Translations under genes and position numbers: made by a program
Shown here: positions 23,685 through 32,398 of the stretch, piece by piece
Layout: every line of letters begins with the position of its first letter
Position numbering within the stretch: position 1 is the stretch's first letter
The notes under the pieces: generated by a model
What the model was told of the DNA's origin: nothing
Database searches by the model: none
The model's input: the letters and a program-made list of their open reading frames with translations, nothing else
Assembly: GCA_001515955.1 (NCBI GenBank)
Contig: LOES01000066.1
Location: 1 to 42,976, forward strand
Reading direction: 5' to 3'
Length of the DNA stretch: 42,976 nucleotides
Source: Clostridia bacterium BRH_c25
GTDB taxonomy: Bacteria > Bacillota_A > Clostridia > Lutisporales > Lutisporaceae

Positions 23685-24164
23685 TACCATTTTTTGATTT
23701 CTTATATTATTATTTTTAATATATGACCGGCAATTATTTGCCTGCCTAATAAGTGACTCTGTTAAAGTCAAGATTATAATAAAAACAATATTCTGAAAAA
23801 TAATGAAGTATAGATCATATAATGTCAAGTGTTATATAAATACCAAACTAAAACTATGAATTTGTGGCGTAATTTTTTATTTTGATCGTATTTGAATGAT
23901 GTAAGAAAGAGTTAAGACTGTAGTGCTTAACGAATAGAGGAATGCATTATATACAGAAAACAACGATTTATTTGAAAATAAAAAAAATTATTTTTATTGG
24001 AAGGAATAATGGCTTAAGTGAAGAATATATATAATACAAAGGGTTAGTTCGTAATAAAAACAAACAAAGCTCATTGGAGAAATATTCTAATAAGAATAAA
24101 TGGCTTTTTAGTGTTATTTTAGATTTGAGCATTAAGCAGGTGGAGTCAGGAGGGGATTTACTAA
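23685..24164. other. AT-rich intergenic gap before the ABC/lyase operon
   Basis: This stretch carries no credible gene. A TATAAT-like box at 24030-24035 may belong to a promoter of the plus-strand operon, but no good -35 lies 16-18 bases upstream. The operon's first gene has AGGAGGGG 9 bases before its ATG. Nothing else is evident. Confidence 0.5.
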
Positions 24165-25133
24165 ATGGAATATGTTAAGGGAGAAAAGGCGGGTAAGAAA
24201 GAAAAAGCAGCAGATATGAAATCACATAAGGGCAAGAGGTCATACTCTGTTGAACGTAAGAAACAGACGTGGGCATATATTTTTATTGCCATTCCATTAT
24301 TGTACTTTATGGTATTCAGGATTTTTCCAACCTTATATTCATTTAACATAAGTATGAGGAAATGGGATCTTCTTTCTCAGAATAAACCATTTGTAGGGTT
24401 TGATAATTTTAAAACCTTATTTGGCAATGAAGTTTTTAGGATTGCGATGCTTAATACTTTAGAATATGTTCTGGTCGGTGTACCGATTATCCTGGCTTTG
24501 AGTTTGTCTATCGCTTTGTTATTAAACAGTATAACAAGAGGTACAGGTTTGTACAGAATGCTGATATTTATTCCATATGTTACTTCTACTGTTGCCGTAT
24601 CCTGGGTTTGGAGATGGATGTTCATGAAACAGGGAGGGGTTATCAATTCTATTTTAATATTATTGGGATTTGCCTCTCAGCCGTTTCTGGACAGTACAAC
24701 CCAATCCCTGTATGTAGTAATGGCAAATATTGTATGGCAAAGTATAGGGTTTTACACCATAATTTTAGTTGCCGGATTAAAGCAGATTCCTGGCAGCTAC
24801 TATGAAGCAGCTGGTATTGATGGGGCTTCTGCATGGGTAAAATTCAGACGTATTACCATACCACTGCTGAATCCAACCATAGTTTATGTAGCAATTATTT
24901 CTACCATTAATACTTTACAAGTCTTTACCCAGGTATATAACATTACCGGCGGAAACACGGGCAATGCAGGCGGACCTTTGAACTCAAGCACAAGTATTGT
25001 ACTGCATATCTATAATCTGGCTTTTAGAAATTATAATATGGGGCTGGCAAGTGCAGCAACGGTACTGCTATTTATCATTATTTTAATTATTACCATCATC
25101 CAGATGAAGGTTTTAACCAAGGAAATAGAGTAG
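24165..25133 (+). CDS. ABC transporter permease, sugar type (UgpA/MalF-like)
   Basis: A 322-residue membrane protein with six helices after a highly basic 30-residue cytoplasmic tail. The EAA loop that docks the ATPase is YYEAAGIDGASAWVKFRRIT, and TPTLYSF/WDLL-like segments near the N-terminus are typical of carbohydrate uptake transporter family 1 permeases. It should form the membrane channel with the next gene's product. It is the first gene of a seven-gene operon: permease, permease, amidohydrolase, ROK repressor, lyase, ROK kinase, binding protein. No ATPase is encoded, so a shared MsmX/UgpC-type ATPase from elsewhere is expected, as is common in Bacillota. The substrate is probably a glycan or sugar derivative, but given the enzymes it may carry an amino-acid moiety. 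Start ATG with AGGAGGGG. Confidence 0.9.
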   Translation: MEYVKGEKAGKKEKAADMKSHKGKRSYSVERKKQTWAYIFIAIPLLYFMVFRIFPTLYSFNISMRKWDLLSQNKPFVGFDNFKTLFGNEVFRIAMLNTLEYVLVGVPIILALSLSIALLLNSITRGTGLYRMLIFIPYVTSTVAVSWVWRWMFMKQGGVINSILILLGFASQPFLDSTTQSLYVVMANIVWQSIGFYTIILVAGLKQIPGSYYEAAGIDGASAWVKFRRITIPLLNPTIVYVAIISTINTLQVFTQVYNITGGNTGNAGGPLNSSTSIVLHIYNLAFRNYNMGLASAATVLLFIIILIITIIQMKVLTKEIE

Positions 25134-25155
25134 ATGAGATAAGGGAGGCGACGTC

Positions 25156-25977
25156 TTGAACAAGAAAAATATAATTAAAAACATCACTTCCTATGGATTA
25201 TTGACAGCGATAGGATTAATAATGGTATTTCCCTTTTTATGGATGGTTTCCACATCCTTGAAAACCGGAACAGATATATATAATCTTTCGTTGATTCCGG
25301 AGAAGGTGAATTTAAGTAATTACGTGAGAGTATTTACAACTTCCAATTTTGGGAAGTGGTTTTTAAATAGTTTAGTGATTGCAACAATAACAGTAATATC
25401 TGTTTTATTTGTTGACTCTCTGGTAGGCTATACTTTTGCAAAACTCAAATTTAAGGGGAAAAAGCCCATTTTTATTATACTGCTTTCTACTCTGATGGTA
25501 CCAACTGAAATGCTTATTATACCCTGGTTTCTCATGATTAATAAATTCGGCTGGTTTAATTCATATTTATCCCTGTTATTCCCGGGCTTAAGTACAGCCT
25601 TTGGAATATTTATGATGAGACAGTTTTTTATGAGTATTCCGGAGGATCTTTTAGATGCGGGCAGAATTGACGGACTTTCAGAATTCGGTGTATTCTGGCA
25701 TGTAGCTTTACCCTTGGTGAAACCCGCGCTGTCGGCTTTAGGGATATTTACTTTTTTAGGCAATTGGAATGCCTTCTTATGGCCGGTAATCGCAGTTGAC
25801 AATCCGGAGATGTATACATTGCCCGTAGGCTTATCTTTGTTCTCCGGAGAAATGTATAATCAATGGGATTTGATTATGACAGGAGCTACTATTGCAACAG
25901 TACCGGTATTGATAGTATTTTTTATTTTCCAGAAAAAGATTATTGAGGGTATTCACTTGACGGGAGTAAAGGGATAG
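25156..25977 (+). CDS. ABC transporter permease, sugar type (UgpE/MalG-like)
   Basis: A 273-residue partner permease with six helices. The EAA loop reads DLLDAGRIDGLSEFGVFWHVALP, and FPFLWMVSTSLKT at the N-terminus is the MalG/UgpE family's first helix and loop. The length is normal. The start is TTG at 25156, with GGGAGG 7 bases upstream. It begins 22 bases after the first permease and together they form the membrane core. The C-terminal ending IIEGIHLTGVKG is the usual family terminus. The assignment is secure; the transported compound is not visible. Confidence 0.9.
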   Translation: MNKKNIIKNITSYGLLTAIGLIMVFPFLWMVSTSLKTGTDIYNLSLIPEKVNLSNYVRVFTTSNFGKWFLNSLVIATITVISVLFVDSLVGYTFAKLKFKGKKPIFIILLSTLMVPTEMLIIPWFLMINKFGWFNSYLSLLFPGLSTAFGIFMMRQFFMSIPEDLLDAGRIDGLSEFGVFWHVALPLVKPALSALGIFTFLGNWNAFLWPVIAVDNPEMYTLPVGLSLFSGEMYNQWDLIMTGATIATVPVLIVFFIFQKKIIEGIHLTGVKG

Positions 25978-25989
25978 GAGTTGAAAGCC

Positions 25990-26955
25990 ATGGAATTTGA
26001 TGATATTAAAATAATAGACAGTCATGCTCACTTTCTGGTTAAAGGAACTCAAATTTCTAAAATCAAGGAAAGCTATATAAAAAGTTTTGGAAAAGAGAAG
26101 TGGGATATAGTTCAAAGAAAAAATGCATATCAACAGGATAAGTGGAGAAGGGCTTGGGGGTTTCCAATGCCTGAGCCGATAGAGGACACCATTGAAGAAA
26201 CAGCAGAAAAGTGGATCCTGGAAATGGAGAACAAACACATTGAGAAGATGGTCTTTGTAACTGCCGGTGACTGGGATACAAGCAATCAAAACATGGAAAG
26301 GCTTATATCCTTGTATCCTGATAGAATTATAGGATATGCCTATCACAATCCATTTGACCAGGATGCTGCTGAAAAGCTTGAAAAAGCCATTACGAAGGGT
26401 AAGTTAAGCGGATATAAAATTCTGGCACCGGATTTGATGGGAAGTATCGATGACATAGCTTTATACCCGGTGTGGGAGGTGGCTAATACCTATAAGATTC
26501 CTGTGCTGATACATTTTGGTATTCTTGGAGGAGCGGGAGGAGTAGCCAAACATGTAAATATTTCGCCAATGATGATACATGATGTTGCCAGGGCCTTTCC
26601 GGATATCCCTTTTGTGATTCCCCACCTTGGATGTGGTCAGACTGGAGATTTGCTCCAGCTGGCATGGGTTTGTCCCAATATATATGTGGATACTTCAGGG
26701 AGTAATCAGTGGGTACGATGGATGCCCTATCCCTTGACGGTGAAGGATTTACTAAACAAGTTCTATGAAACAATCGGGCCTGAAAGAATTATTTTTGGAT
26801 CTGACTCATCTTGGTTTCCAAGGGGATTCGTTAAAATGTATTATGCTGATCAGGTAAGGGATTGTATAGAGCTTGGGATGACTGAGTCGGAGATTAAAAT
26901 AATTTTCCATGACAATATGGCTGCAATATTAGATAAATCGCATAAAGAAATTTGA
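25990..26955 (+). CDS. Amidohydrolase-superfamily TIM-barrel metal-dependent hydrolase
   Basis: A 321-residue amidohydrolase-2-type protein. Expected metal and catalytic residues are all present: the HxH pair His12/His14 in IDSHAHF, His175 in VLIHFGI, His212 in PHLGCG and Asp272 in FGSDSSW. Such enzymes hydrolyse lactones, amides or C-C bonds, or decarboxylate, so the reaction is not fixed by motif. The ATG at 25990 has AGGAG 9 bases upstream; a TTG at 25981 directly abuts that site and is unlikely. In this operon it follows the transporter and precedes a ROK repressor and an argininosuccinate-lyase-family enzyme. It may open a lactone or amide formed from the imported compound. The substrate is unknown. 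Confidence 0.85.
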   Translation: MEFDDIKIIDSHAHFLVKGTQISKIKESYIKSFGKEKWDIVQRKNAYQQDKWRRAWGFPMPEPIEDTIEETAEKWILEMENKHIEKMVFVTAGDWDTSNQNMERLISLYPDRIIGYAYHNPFDQDAAEKLEKAITKGKLSGYKILAPDLMGSIDDIALYPVWEVANTYKIPVLIHFGILGGAGGVAKHVNISPMMIHDVARAFPDIPFVIPHLGCGQTGDLLQLAWVCPNIYVDTSGSNQWVRWMPYPLTVKDLLNKFYETIGPERIIFGSDSSWFPRGFVKMYYADQVRDCIELGMTESEIKIIFHDNMAAILDKSHKEI

Positions 26956-27004
26956 CTGAATGAGGCGGAATAGCAGATGTAATAATGGGTAAGGGATGTG
27001 TAAA

Positions 27005-28147
27005 ATGATTAAGGGAACTACAAAACTAATTAAACAAATGAATAAAAGCAATATACTTTCTATTATTTACAATGAAAATAGTACTTCCAGGGCTGAGCTG
27101 GCCAAGAAAACAAAAATAAGCAAATCCACAGTTTCTCTAATCGTGGATGAATTGATTCAGGAGGGCCTGGTAGAAGAAACTGAGGTAGGAAATTCTACTA
27201 TAAGAGGGGGAAGAAAGCCAATACAGCTTGAGTTTAATCCGGTAGCCGGATATATAGTTGGATTGGAAATTGGGAGAAAAAGCAGCTTGTGCATTCTTTC
27301 AGATCTAGGTGGAAATGTTCATAAAGAAGAGAAAATAAAGCTAAGTGAAAACAGTGAAGAGAAAATAATGGATGAAATCATAGAAGCGCTTCATGGATTT
27401 ATAGACCGGTCAGGACAAGGGTGTAATATTATTGGAATGGGAATAGGTATCCCGGGAATTACTGATATAGAAAATGGTATGGTCTGCCATGCACCGGAGC
27501 TGCATTGGGAGAAACTGGAGATTGGAAAAATCTTTGAAGATGAATTCAAAATGAAAATATTTATTGATAATGATGTAAATATGGCTGTTTTGGGTGAAAA
27601 GTGGTTTGGAGCAGGAAGCAAGTACAGTGATTTTGTTTTTATATCCATAGGGATCGGTATAGGAAGCGGAATTGTAATCAATAAAAAAATTCATAGGGGA
27701 AGCAGCTTTACTGCCGGCGAAGTAGGTTATCTGGTTCTAGGCAGAGAGGCTCTGAAGCATGACAAGTATACCTACGGCCAATTTGGTTATTTTGAGAGTG
27801 TAGCATCTAATTTGGCATTGGAAAGCACTACCAATATGGGCTGTGATGAAGCTTTTGTCAGGGCAGGCGGAGGAGATGAGAACTGCAAAGCGGCAGTTGA
27901 AAGGATTCTGGATTATCTGGGTTTGGGGATTGCCAATATTATCAGTATTTTAAATCCGGAGGCCCTGATTATAGGGGGAAGCATGTCCGGTAAAAACAAG
28001 GAGTTTATAGAACCTATAAAAGAAAGGGTATCAAAGCTCACTCCGGTAACGAGCATAATAAAACCTTCTGATTTAGGTGAAAAATCAGCGATTATGGGAT
28101 GTATTGCCACAGTTCTGACAAATACCTATGGGATTGAATTATATTAA
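27005..28147 (+). CDS. ROK-family transcriptional repressor (NagC/XylR type)
   Basis: A 380-residue ROK protein with an N-terminal winged helix (about 8-60, SRAELAKKTKISKSTVSLIV) and a C-terminal sugar-kinase-like domain. The latter has VGLEIG, GIGIPGITD, DNDVNMAVLGE and an SIGIGIGSGIV phosphate loop. Such proteins repress carbohydrate operons and are released by a sugar ligand. The zinc-binding cysteine motif of many ROK proteins (CGCGxxGC) is absent; its place reads YGQFGYFE. The downstream ROK kinase has the same change (FQEFGFFE), so the two are probably related. The ATG at 27005 has AAGGG 9 bases upstream; an ATG at 26996 abuts it. It probably controls this operon from inside it. Confidence 0.88.
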   Translation: MIKGTTKLIKQMNKSNILSIIYNENSTSRAELAKKTKISKSTVSLIVDELIQEGLVEETEVGNSTIRGGRKPIQLEFNPVAGYIVGLEIGRKSSLCILSDLGGNVHKEEKIKLSENSEEKIMDEIIEALHGFIDRSGQGCNIIGMGIGIPGITDIENGMVCHAPELHWEKLEIGKIFEDEFKMKIFIDNDVNMAVLGEKWFGAGSKYSDFVFISIGIGIGSGIVINKKIHRGSSFTAGEVGYLVLGREALKHDKYTYGQFGYFESVASNLALESTTNMGCDEAFVRAGGGDENCKAAVERILDYLGLGIANIISILNPEALIIGGSMSGKNKEFIEPIKERVSKLTPVTSIIKPSDLGEKSAIMGCIATVLTNTYGIELY

Positions 28148-28187
28148 CTATTTGTTTAATGCGAAACATATAGAAGGGAGACTATTT

Positions 28188-29696
28188 ATGGCCTTGAGAG
28201 AACAGATTGAAAAGGCGGAAGGAAGTAACTTTCCTGGGCAGAGTTTTAAAAGAAATATTCTAAAACCTATTTTTGATATACAAAAAGAGCACTACTTTCA
28301 TCCTTTTATAGATATTACGAAAGCTCATGTTATCATGTTGGCAGAACAGAAAATTATTACCCGTGAGGAAGGCCGCAGTATACTAAAGGCCTTGGTTAAC
28401 CTGGAAAATCAAGATTTTAAACTTCAGGAATATGATGATAGCTTTGAAGACATGTTTTTTATGATCGAGAAAAAATTAGAAGATATGATTGGGAAAGATG
28501 TGGCTGGAAAAATTCATATTGCCAGAAGCAGAAACGATATAGATCTTTGTGAGTTTAGAATAGTATTGAGGAAGATGATATTGGAAGTTCTAAAGGCTAT
28601 GGATGAATTCAGAGAGGTGCTGTTATTATTAGTCAAAGAAAATATTCATACCATAATGCCGGCTTATACTCATACTCAGCCAGCTCAGCCTACAACCCTT
28701 GCTCACTATTTTTTAGCTTTCTACGATGGATTGAAAAGGGATTATGACAGGTTTTTAAAAGCCTTGGAAAACCTGAATAAGAGCCCCCTGGGTGCTGTAG
28801 CCATAACAACCACCGGTTTTCAAATTAAACGGGAAAGAACTGGTGAGCTATTAGGCTTTGATGGATTGGTAGAGAATTCCTATGATTGTATCGCAGGTGT
28901 TGACTATCTTACTGAAGTTGCTTCTGTACTAATGATTTTTAATATAAATATGTCCAAATTCATGAAAGATACGTTGGATTTTTGTACAAAGGAGTTTAAT
29001 GTTTATTATCTATCGGATCCTTATGTACAAACCAGCAGCATCATGCCCCAAAAACGAAATCCTTCTTCACTGGAGCATTGCCGTCCCCTTGCAGGGAAGG
29101 CCATTGGAGAGGCAAAGACAATTTTTGATGTTCTGTATAATACACCCTATGGAGATATTGTGGATGCAGAGGAGCAGCTCCAGCCACATGTTTATGAGGC
29201 TGTAAAATATACTCTAAGGGTTCTGGAGGTAATGAAAAATGTATTTGCTACCCTTAAGGTCAATAAAGAAGTATTGCTGGATAGATCCCGTCAAAACTTT
29301 ATTACTGTAACCGAACTGGCGGATACATTGGTTAGGGAGAAGGGCTTGTCCTTCAGGGAAAGTCATCATCTGACGAGCCAGATCATTAAGTACTTGATTA
29401 GCGAAAATCTTCAAGCTGATGATATAGAGCCGGATACCATTAAGGAAATATCACAAAGAGTATTGGGCTATGCTGTTGATTTGGACCAGCAGGCTTTATC
29501 CAAGGCTTTGGATCCACAGAACTTTATCTTCGTCAGAGAGATTATTGGAGGGCCGGCACCTAAAGAAACAGAAAGAATGCTTAAGGACAGATTGATTACT
29601 ATGGAAGATGATATAAAAAAGATAAAAATATGGGAAAGTAAATTCTTTGATGCCCGGAACAAAATGTATAATGCTATAAAGTTATTGGATGTTTAG
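28188..29696 (+). CDS. Argininosuccinate lyase-family enzyme (fumarase/aspartase superfamily), probably not ArgH
   Basis: A 502-residue protein, about 40 longer than normal ArgH. It has the superfamily's three conserved regions: HIARSRND (110-117), AYTHTQPAQPTT (159-170, catalytic His162) and the mobile signature loop SSIMPQKRNP (283-292). These enzymes split C-N bonds, for example argininosuccinate, adenylosuccinate or N-substituted aspartates, releasing fumarate. Canonical ArgH reads HTARSRNDQVATD and LMPQKKNPD, so this is a paralogue. The setting (sugar-type ABC transporter, ROK repressor, ROK kinase, amidohydrolase; no arginine genes) speaks for a catabolic C-N lyase acting on an imported conjugate. 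The real start is the ATG at 28188 with GGGAG 7 bases upstream; the open frame to 28128 overlaps the upstream gene. Fold is certain; substrate unknown. Confidence 0.85.
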   Translation: MALREQIEKAEGSNFPGQSFKRNILKPIFDIQKEHYFHPFIDITKAHVIMLAEQKIITREEGRSILKALVNLENQDFKLQEYDDSFEDMFFMIEKKLEDMIGKDVAGKIHIARSRNDIDLCEFRIVLRKMILEVLKAMDEFREVLLLLVKENIHTIMPAYTHTQPAQPTTLAHYFLAFYDGLKRDYDRFLKALENLNKSPLGAVAITTTGFQIKRERTGELLGFDGLVENSYDCIAGVDYLTEVASVLMIFNINMSKFMKDTLDFCTKEFNVYYLSDPYVQTSSIMPQKRNPSSLEHCRPLAGKAIGEAKTIFDVLYNTPYGDIVDAEEQLQPHVYEAVKYTLRVLEVMKNVFATLKVNKEVLLDRSRQNFITVTELADTLVREKGLSFRESHHLTSQIIKYLISENLQADDIEPDTIKEISQRVLGYAVDLDQQALSKALDPQNFIFVREIIGGPAPKETERMLKDRLITMEDDIKKIKIWESKFFDARNKMYNAIKLLDV

Positions 29697-29723
29697 AGAA
29701 ATATGGGCTGAGGAGAATTTCTT

Positions 29724-30638
29724 TTGCAACATATAGGGGGTAAAGAATTGCAGCAGAGTATAGGGATAGATATCGGAGGAACAAATATCAAAATTGTAAT
29801 TACCGGTGAGAATGGAAATATCCGGTATAGCAATGAGAGAAAAACAGAATATTATGTCTCGGATTATTTGAGAAATATGAATGAAATGATTGCAGAAGCC
29901 CTGGGGAAGACCGATAAGCCCGTTACAGGCATAGGTATAGGTGTGCCGGGAACAGTAGATGTATATAGTGGCAAGGTGATTATATCCACTGCCCTTGGGT
30001 GGAAGGATTTTGACTTAAAGAATTATATGGAAGATAGATTTAAGATGCCGGTGGAAGTAGAAAATGATGCTAATGCATGGACTATAGCAGAAAAGTTAAT
30101 TGGGGCAGGTAGAAAAACAGAAAATTTTGTAATGATCACCATTGGTACAGGTATCGGGGCAGGGATATATATTCATGACAGGCTATACCGTGGAAGCAGC
30201 TTTCAGGCAGGAGAGATCGGTTATTTTCCTATTGGATTAGGGGCATATGAGGAGAAAGCCAGCTTTCAGGAATTTGGTTTTTTTGAAAAGAAAGCATCCG
30301 CCCATGGAGCAGCATCTCATTATATGCAAAGAACCAACAATATGATTGGCTGTAAGGAAATTTTTCAGTTATCAAAAGAAGGCGAGTATGAAGCTTATAT
30401 TGTAACTGAAGAAGTATATAAGTATCTAGGTATAGGTATTAGTACCATTGTTTGCTTATTAAACCCGGAGAAAATTATTTTTGGAGGAGGAATGTCTAGA
30501 GAAGGAGAGATTTTCATTAGTAGGATAAGGGAGAAGGTGGAGGAATTAACTCCAATGAAGACAACCTTCCAGCTTTCCGAAACAGGCCATTTTGGTGGAG
30601 CAATCGGTAGTGGATTGTTGATTTTCAAAGAAAAATAG
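29724..30638 (+). CDS. ROK-family sugar kinase
   Basis: A 304-residue ROK protein without a DNA-binding domain. SIGIDIGGTNIKIVI (12-26) is the ATP phosphate-1 loop. GIGIGVPGTVD, ENDANAWTIAE (catalytic-type aspartate in NDAN), TIGTGIGAGIYI and GSSFQAGEIGY follow in the ROK order. It probably phosphorylates a sugar or N-acyl-amino-sugar inside the cell. The usual HxCGCxxGxC zinc motif is missing and reads ASFQEFGFFE, as in the repressor of this operon. Start: TTG at 29724 with AGGAG 8 bases upstream; a TTG at 29748 preceded by GGGGG 7 bases away is an alternative. It sits 27 bases after the lyase gene and 12 before the binding protein gene. Confidence 0.85.
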   Translation: MQHIGGKELQQSIGIDIGGTNIKIVITGENGNIRYSNERKTEYYVSDYLRNMNEMIAEALGKTDKPVTGIGIGVPGTVDVYSGKVIISTALGWKDFDLKNYMEDRFKMPVEVENDANAWTIAEKLIGAGRKTENFVMITIGTGIGAGIYIHDRLYRGSSFQAGEIGYFPIGLGAYEEKASFQEFGFFEKKASAHGAASHYMQRTNNMIGCKEIFQLSKEGEYEAYIVTEEVYKYLGIGISTIVCLLNPEKIIFGGGMSREGEIFISRIREKVEELTPMKTTFQLSETGHFGGAIGSGLLIFKEK

Positions 30639-30650
30639 GGAGGTAATAGT

Positions 30651-31973
30651 ATGTTGAGGAAAAATTTTGCTTTGCTTTTAGTGTTTACAATGGTGATTTC
30701 CCTCTTGGCAGGTTGTGCAGGTAATACTCCTGCAAATACAGAGAATAAGACTGCAGAAAACAGTCCGGCAAATTCCGAAGAAACGGTAGTGACTATTGAG
30801 TATTGGCAATATTTCTATGAATCAAAAATAAAGCTTGTTGATGAACTGATAAATGAGTTTGAAACAGCTAACCCGGGAATTAAGGTCGTACATAAAAATT
30901 TCCCATACGATTCATACGAACAAAAGGTTGCTACTTCAATTTCAAGTGGAACCGGCCCGGATATTATGAATCTTTATTACGGATGGGTTCCGAAGTATGT
31001 TAAGTCCGGAATTTTACAGGAGCTTCCTACGGATGTATTTTCCAATGAAATAATCGACAAGGAATTTGCACCAATGGTACAGGTAAACAAAATAGATGGG
31101 AAGTATTATACAGTTCCAACAGCCGTTAGAACACTTTCATTATTCTGGAATAAAGACATATTCAAAGATAATGGATTGGATCCGGAAACACCACCTGAAA
31201 CATTAGACGAGATGCTTGAAATGGCAAAGAAGACTACAAAAAGAGAAAATGGAGAGCTGATTATAGAAGGTATGACTTTCCAACCAAGCGGGCAATTGCA
31301 TGCCTGGTTCAGACCGGTGCTATTAAAGCAATTTGGACAAGAGCCAATGGATGCCGGTAATAAGAAGGTTCTGTGGAATGCTTCGGAAGCTGGCTATAAG
31401 GCATTTGAGTATTTCACAGATCTTGCAAAGAAGCATAAGGTAGGAGAAAACAACTTCTATACAGACGATGTAACTGCATTTATGAGTGGTAAAGCCGCTA
31501 TGCATGTTGACGGATCCTATCGTCTTGGTACTCTGGCGGCTAATGCCAAGGATTTAAATTATGGTGTTGCTCCACTGCCTTCACATAATGGGGTTCAGAC
31601 TTCATTTGCTTCTTTCTGGACAAATGGAATAACAAAAAATGCAACTGGAGAAAAATTAGAAGCAGCTAAAAAGTTTCTACAGTTTTTAACTAGTGAAGAA
31701 GTCATGAAGAGATGGACAAAGGAAATAGGGGAAATAGGCGCAAAGGTTGCCATTGCCAATGATGAGGAATTACTGCAGAATGAAAGATTAAGACCATTTA
31801 TAGAACAATTGCCGGAGTCTACATCCTATTTCTATGTAGATGAAAGTGCAGATAGAAAAGCATTGATAGATGCTATTGATAAAGTTCTGCTAAATGATGT
31901 AGATCCAAGAATTGCCTTGGATGAAGCGGTCAAAGAAGTTCAAGGTCTGCTGGATGAATATTGGAATAACTGA
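30651..31973 (+). CDS. ABC transporter substrate-binding lipoprotein, sugar type
   Basis: A 440-residue extracellular solute-binding protein (SBP_bac_1 family). The lipobox LLAGC places the lipid-modified cysteine at residue 22, followed by a Thr/Asn/Ser-rich linker. It should be anchored in the membrane's outer face and deliver the ligand to the two permeases encoded at the start of the operon. GTGPDIMNLYYG and GKYYTVPTAVRTLSLFWNKDIF are typical binding-lobe segments of sugar-binding members. The ATG has GGGAGG 8 bases upstream. The gene lies last in the operon, before a strong terminator; such a distal position for the binding protein is less common. The substrate is not readable, though many aromatic residues fit a carbohydrate or glycoside ligand. 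Confidence 0.92.
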   Translation: MLRKNFALLLVFTMVISLLAGCAGNTPANTENKTAENSPANSEETVVTIEYWQYFYESKIKLVDELINEFETANPGIKVVHKNFPYDSYEQKVATSISSGTGPDIMNLYYGWVPKYVKSGILQELPTDVFSNEIIDKEFAPMVQVNKIDGKYYTVPTAVRTLSLFWNKDIFKDNGLDPETPPETLDEMLEMAKKTTKRENGELIIEGMTFQPSGQLHAWFRPVLLKQFGQEPMDAGNKKVLWNASEAGYKAFEYFTDLAKKHKVGENNFYTDDVTAFMSGKAAMHVDGSYRLGTLAANAKDLNYGVAPLPSHNGVQTSFASFWTNGITKNATGEKLEAAKKFLQFLTSEEVMKRWTKEIGEIGAKVAIANDEELLQNERLRPFIEQLPESTSYFYVDESADRKALIDAIDKVLLNDVDPRIALDEAVKEVQGLLDEYWNN

Positions 31974-31992
31974 TTAGAGCGTTGTTACTACT

Positions 31993-32027
31993 AAAATAGC
32001 AGGATGATTAATCATTCTGCTATTTTT
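31993..32027 (+). terminator. Rho-independent terminator of the ABC/lyase operon
   Basis: A long self-complementary hairpin: AAAATAGCAG pairs with CTGCTATTTT, with an ATGATTAATCAT palindrome between and a T-run at the end, 20 bases after the binding-protein stop. A strong candidate. Confidence 0.85.
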
Positions 32028-32045
32028 ATGGGATAATGCTTTTAC

Positions 32046-32109
32046 ACATACCGGCTTTAGCCGATACAGGTAGTGAGGCAGCTTTTTCATCAGTCATAAC
32101 AGATGCAGG
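32046..32109 (+). pseudogene. Fragment of an iron-containing alcohol dehydrogenase gene
   Basis: The bases read IPALADTGSEAAFSSVITDA, matching IPTTAGTGSEVTFSSVITDT in the intact alcohol dehydrogenase 750 bases downstream (residues 137-156 there). Nucleotide identity over about 48 bases is high. The remnant has no start or flanks and runs into YcaO-like sequence in another frame. Confidence 0.7.
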
Positions 32110-32265
32110 GATTCTAATGGTAAAGGAGCAACCCGGGAATATGCACAAGCAAGTGCCTATGCTGAATTTATGGAGAGAATGCAAAATGATTGTTTAGGTC
32201 TGGTGGATTATGATGAGGATATATGGAGGTACAGAGGTTTTTATCACACTCAAGAGAGCACTTAA
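32110..32265 (+). pseudogene. Fragment of a YcaO-domain gene
   Basis: A 51-codon frame reads DSNGKGATREYAQASAYAEF and then MERMQNDCLGLVDYDEDIW, ending at a TAA. 'SNG.G.t.e.A...a..Ef.ER.q' is the signature of YcaO proteins, which activate backbone amides with ATP to make thiazoline/oxazoline rings or thioamides in ribosomal peptides, or act in RimO modification. There is no start, no ATP-binding remainder and no nearby precursor peptide, so it is a relic. Bases 32266-32341 carry nothing I recognise. Confidence 0.7.
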
Positions 32266-32341
32266 GGACAGACAGGCCGAAGCTATGCTTATAGACTTAC
32301 GTAAGTTGGAGATTTAGCATTCACGAAAATAAAGGGTACAG

Positions 32342-32369
32342 TGGTCAAGAAACTATTATATGTTATAAT
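32342..32369 (+). promoter_or_regulatory. Putative promoter of the alcohol dehydrogenase gene
   Basis: TGGTCA and TATAAT are spaced by 16 bases, 29 bases before the gene's ATG. The -35 match is weak (4 of 6), the -10 perfect. Confidence 0.45.
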
Positions 32370-32398
32370 TAAATCACAATTACAAAGGGGGGGTAAAA

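Noticed and set aside
24007..24035. Promoter for the ABC/lyase operon
   Set aside because: TATAAT is present but no acceptable -35 box lies at 16-18 bases, so it is noted only in the gap description.
28128..28187. N-terminal extension of the lyase gene overlapping the ROK repressor
   Set aside because: No ribosome site there; the ATG at 28188 has GGGAG at 7 bases and the family's conserved start follows.
28188..29696. Arginine biosynthetic ArgH
   Set aside because: Signature segments differ from canonical ArgH, the protein is longer, and no arginine genes are nearby; operon context is catabolic.
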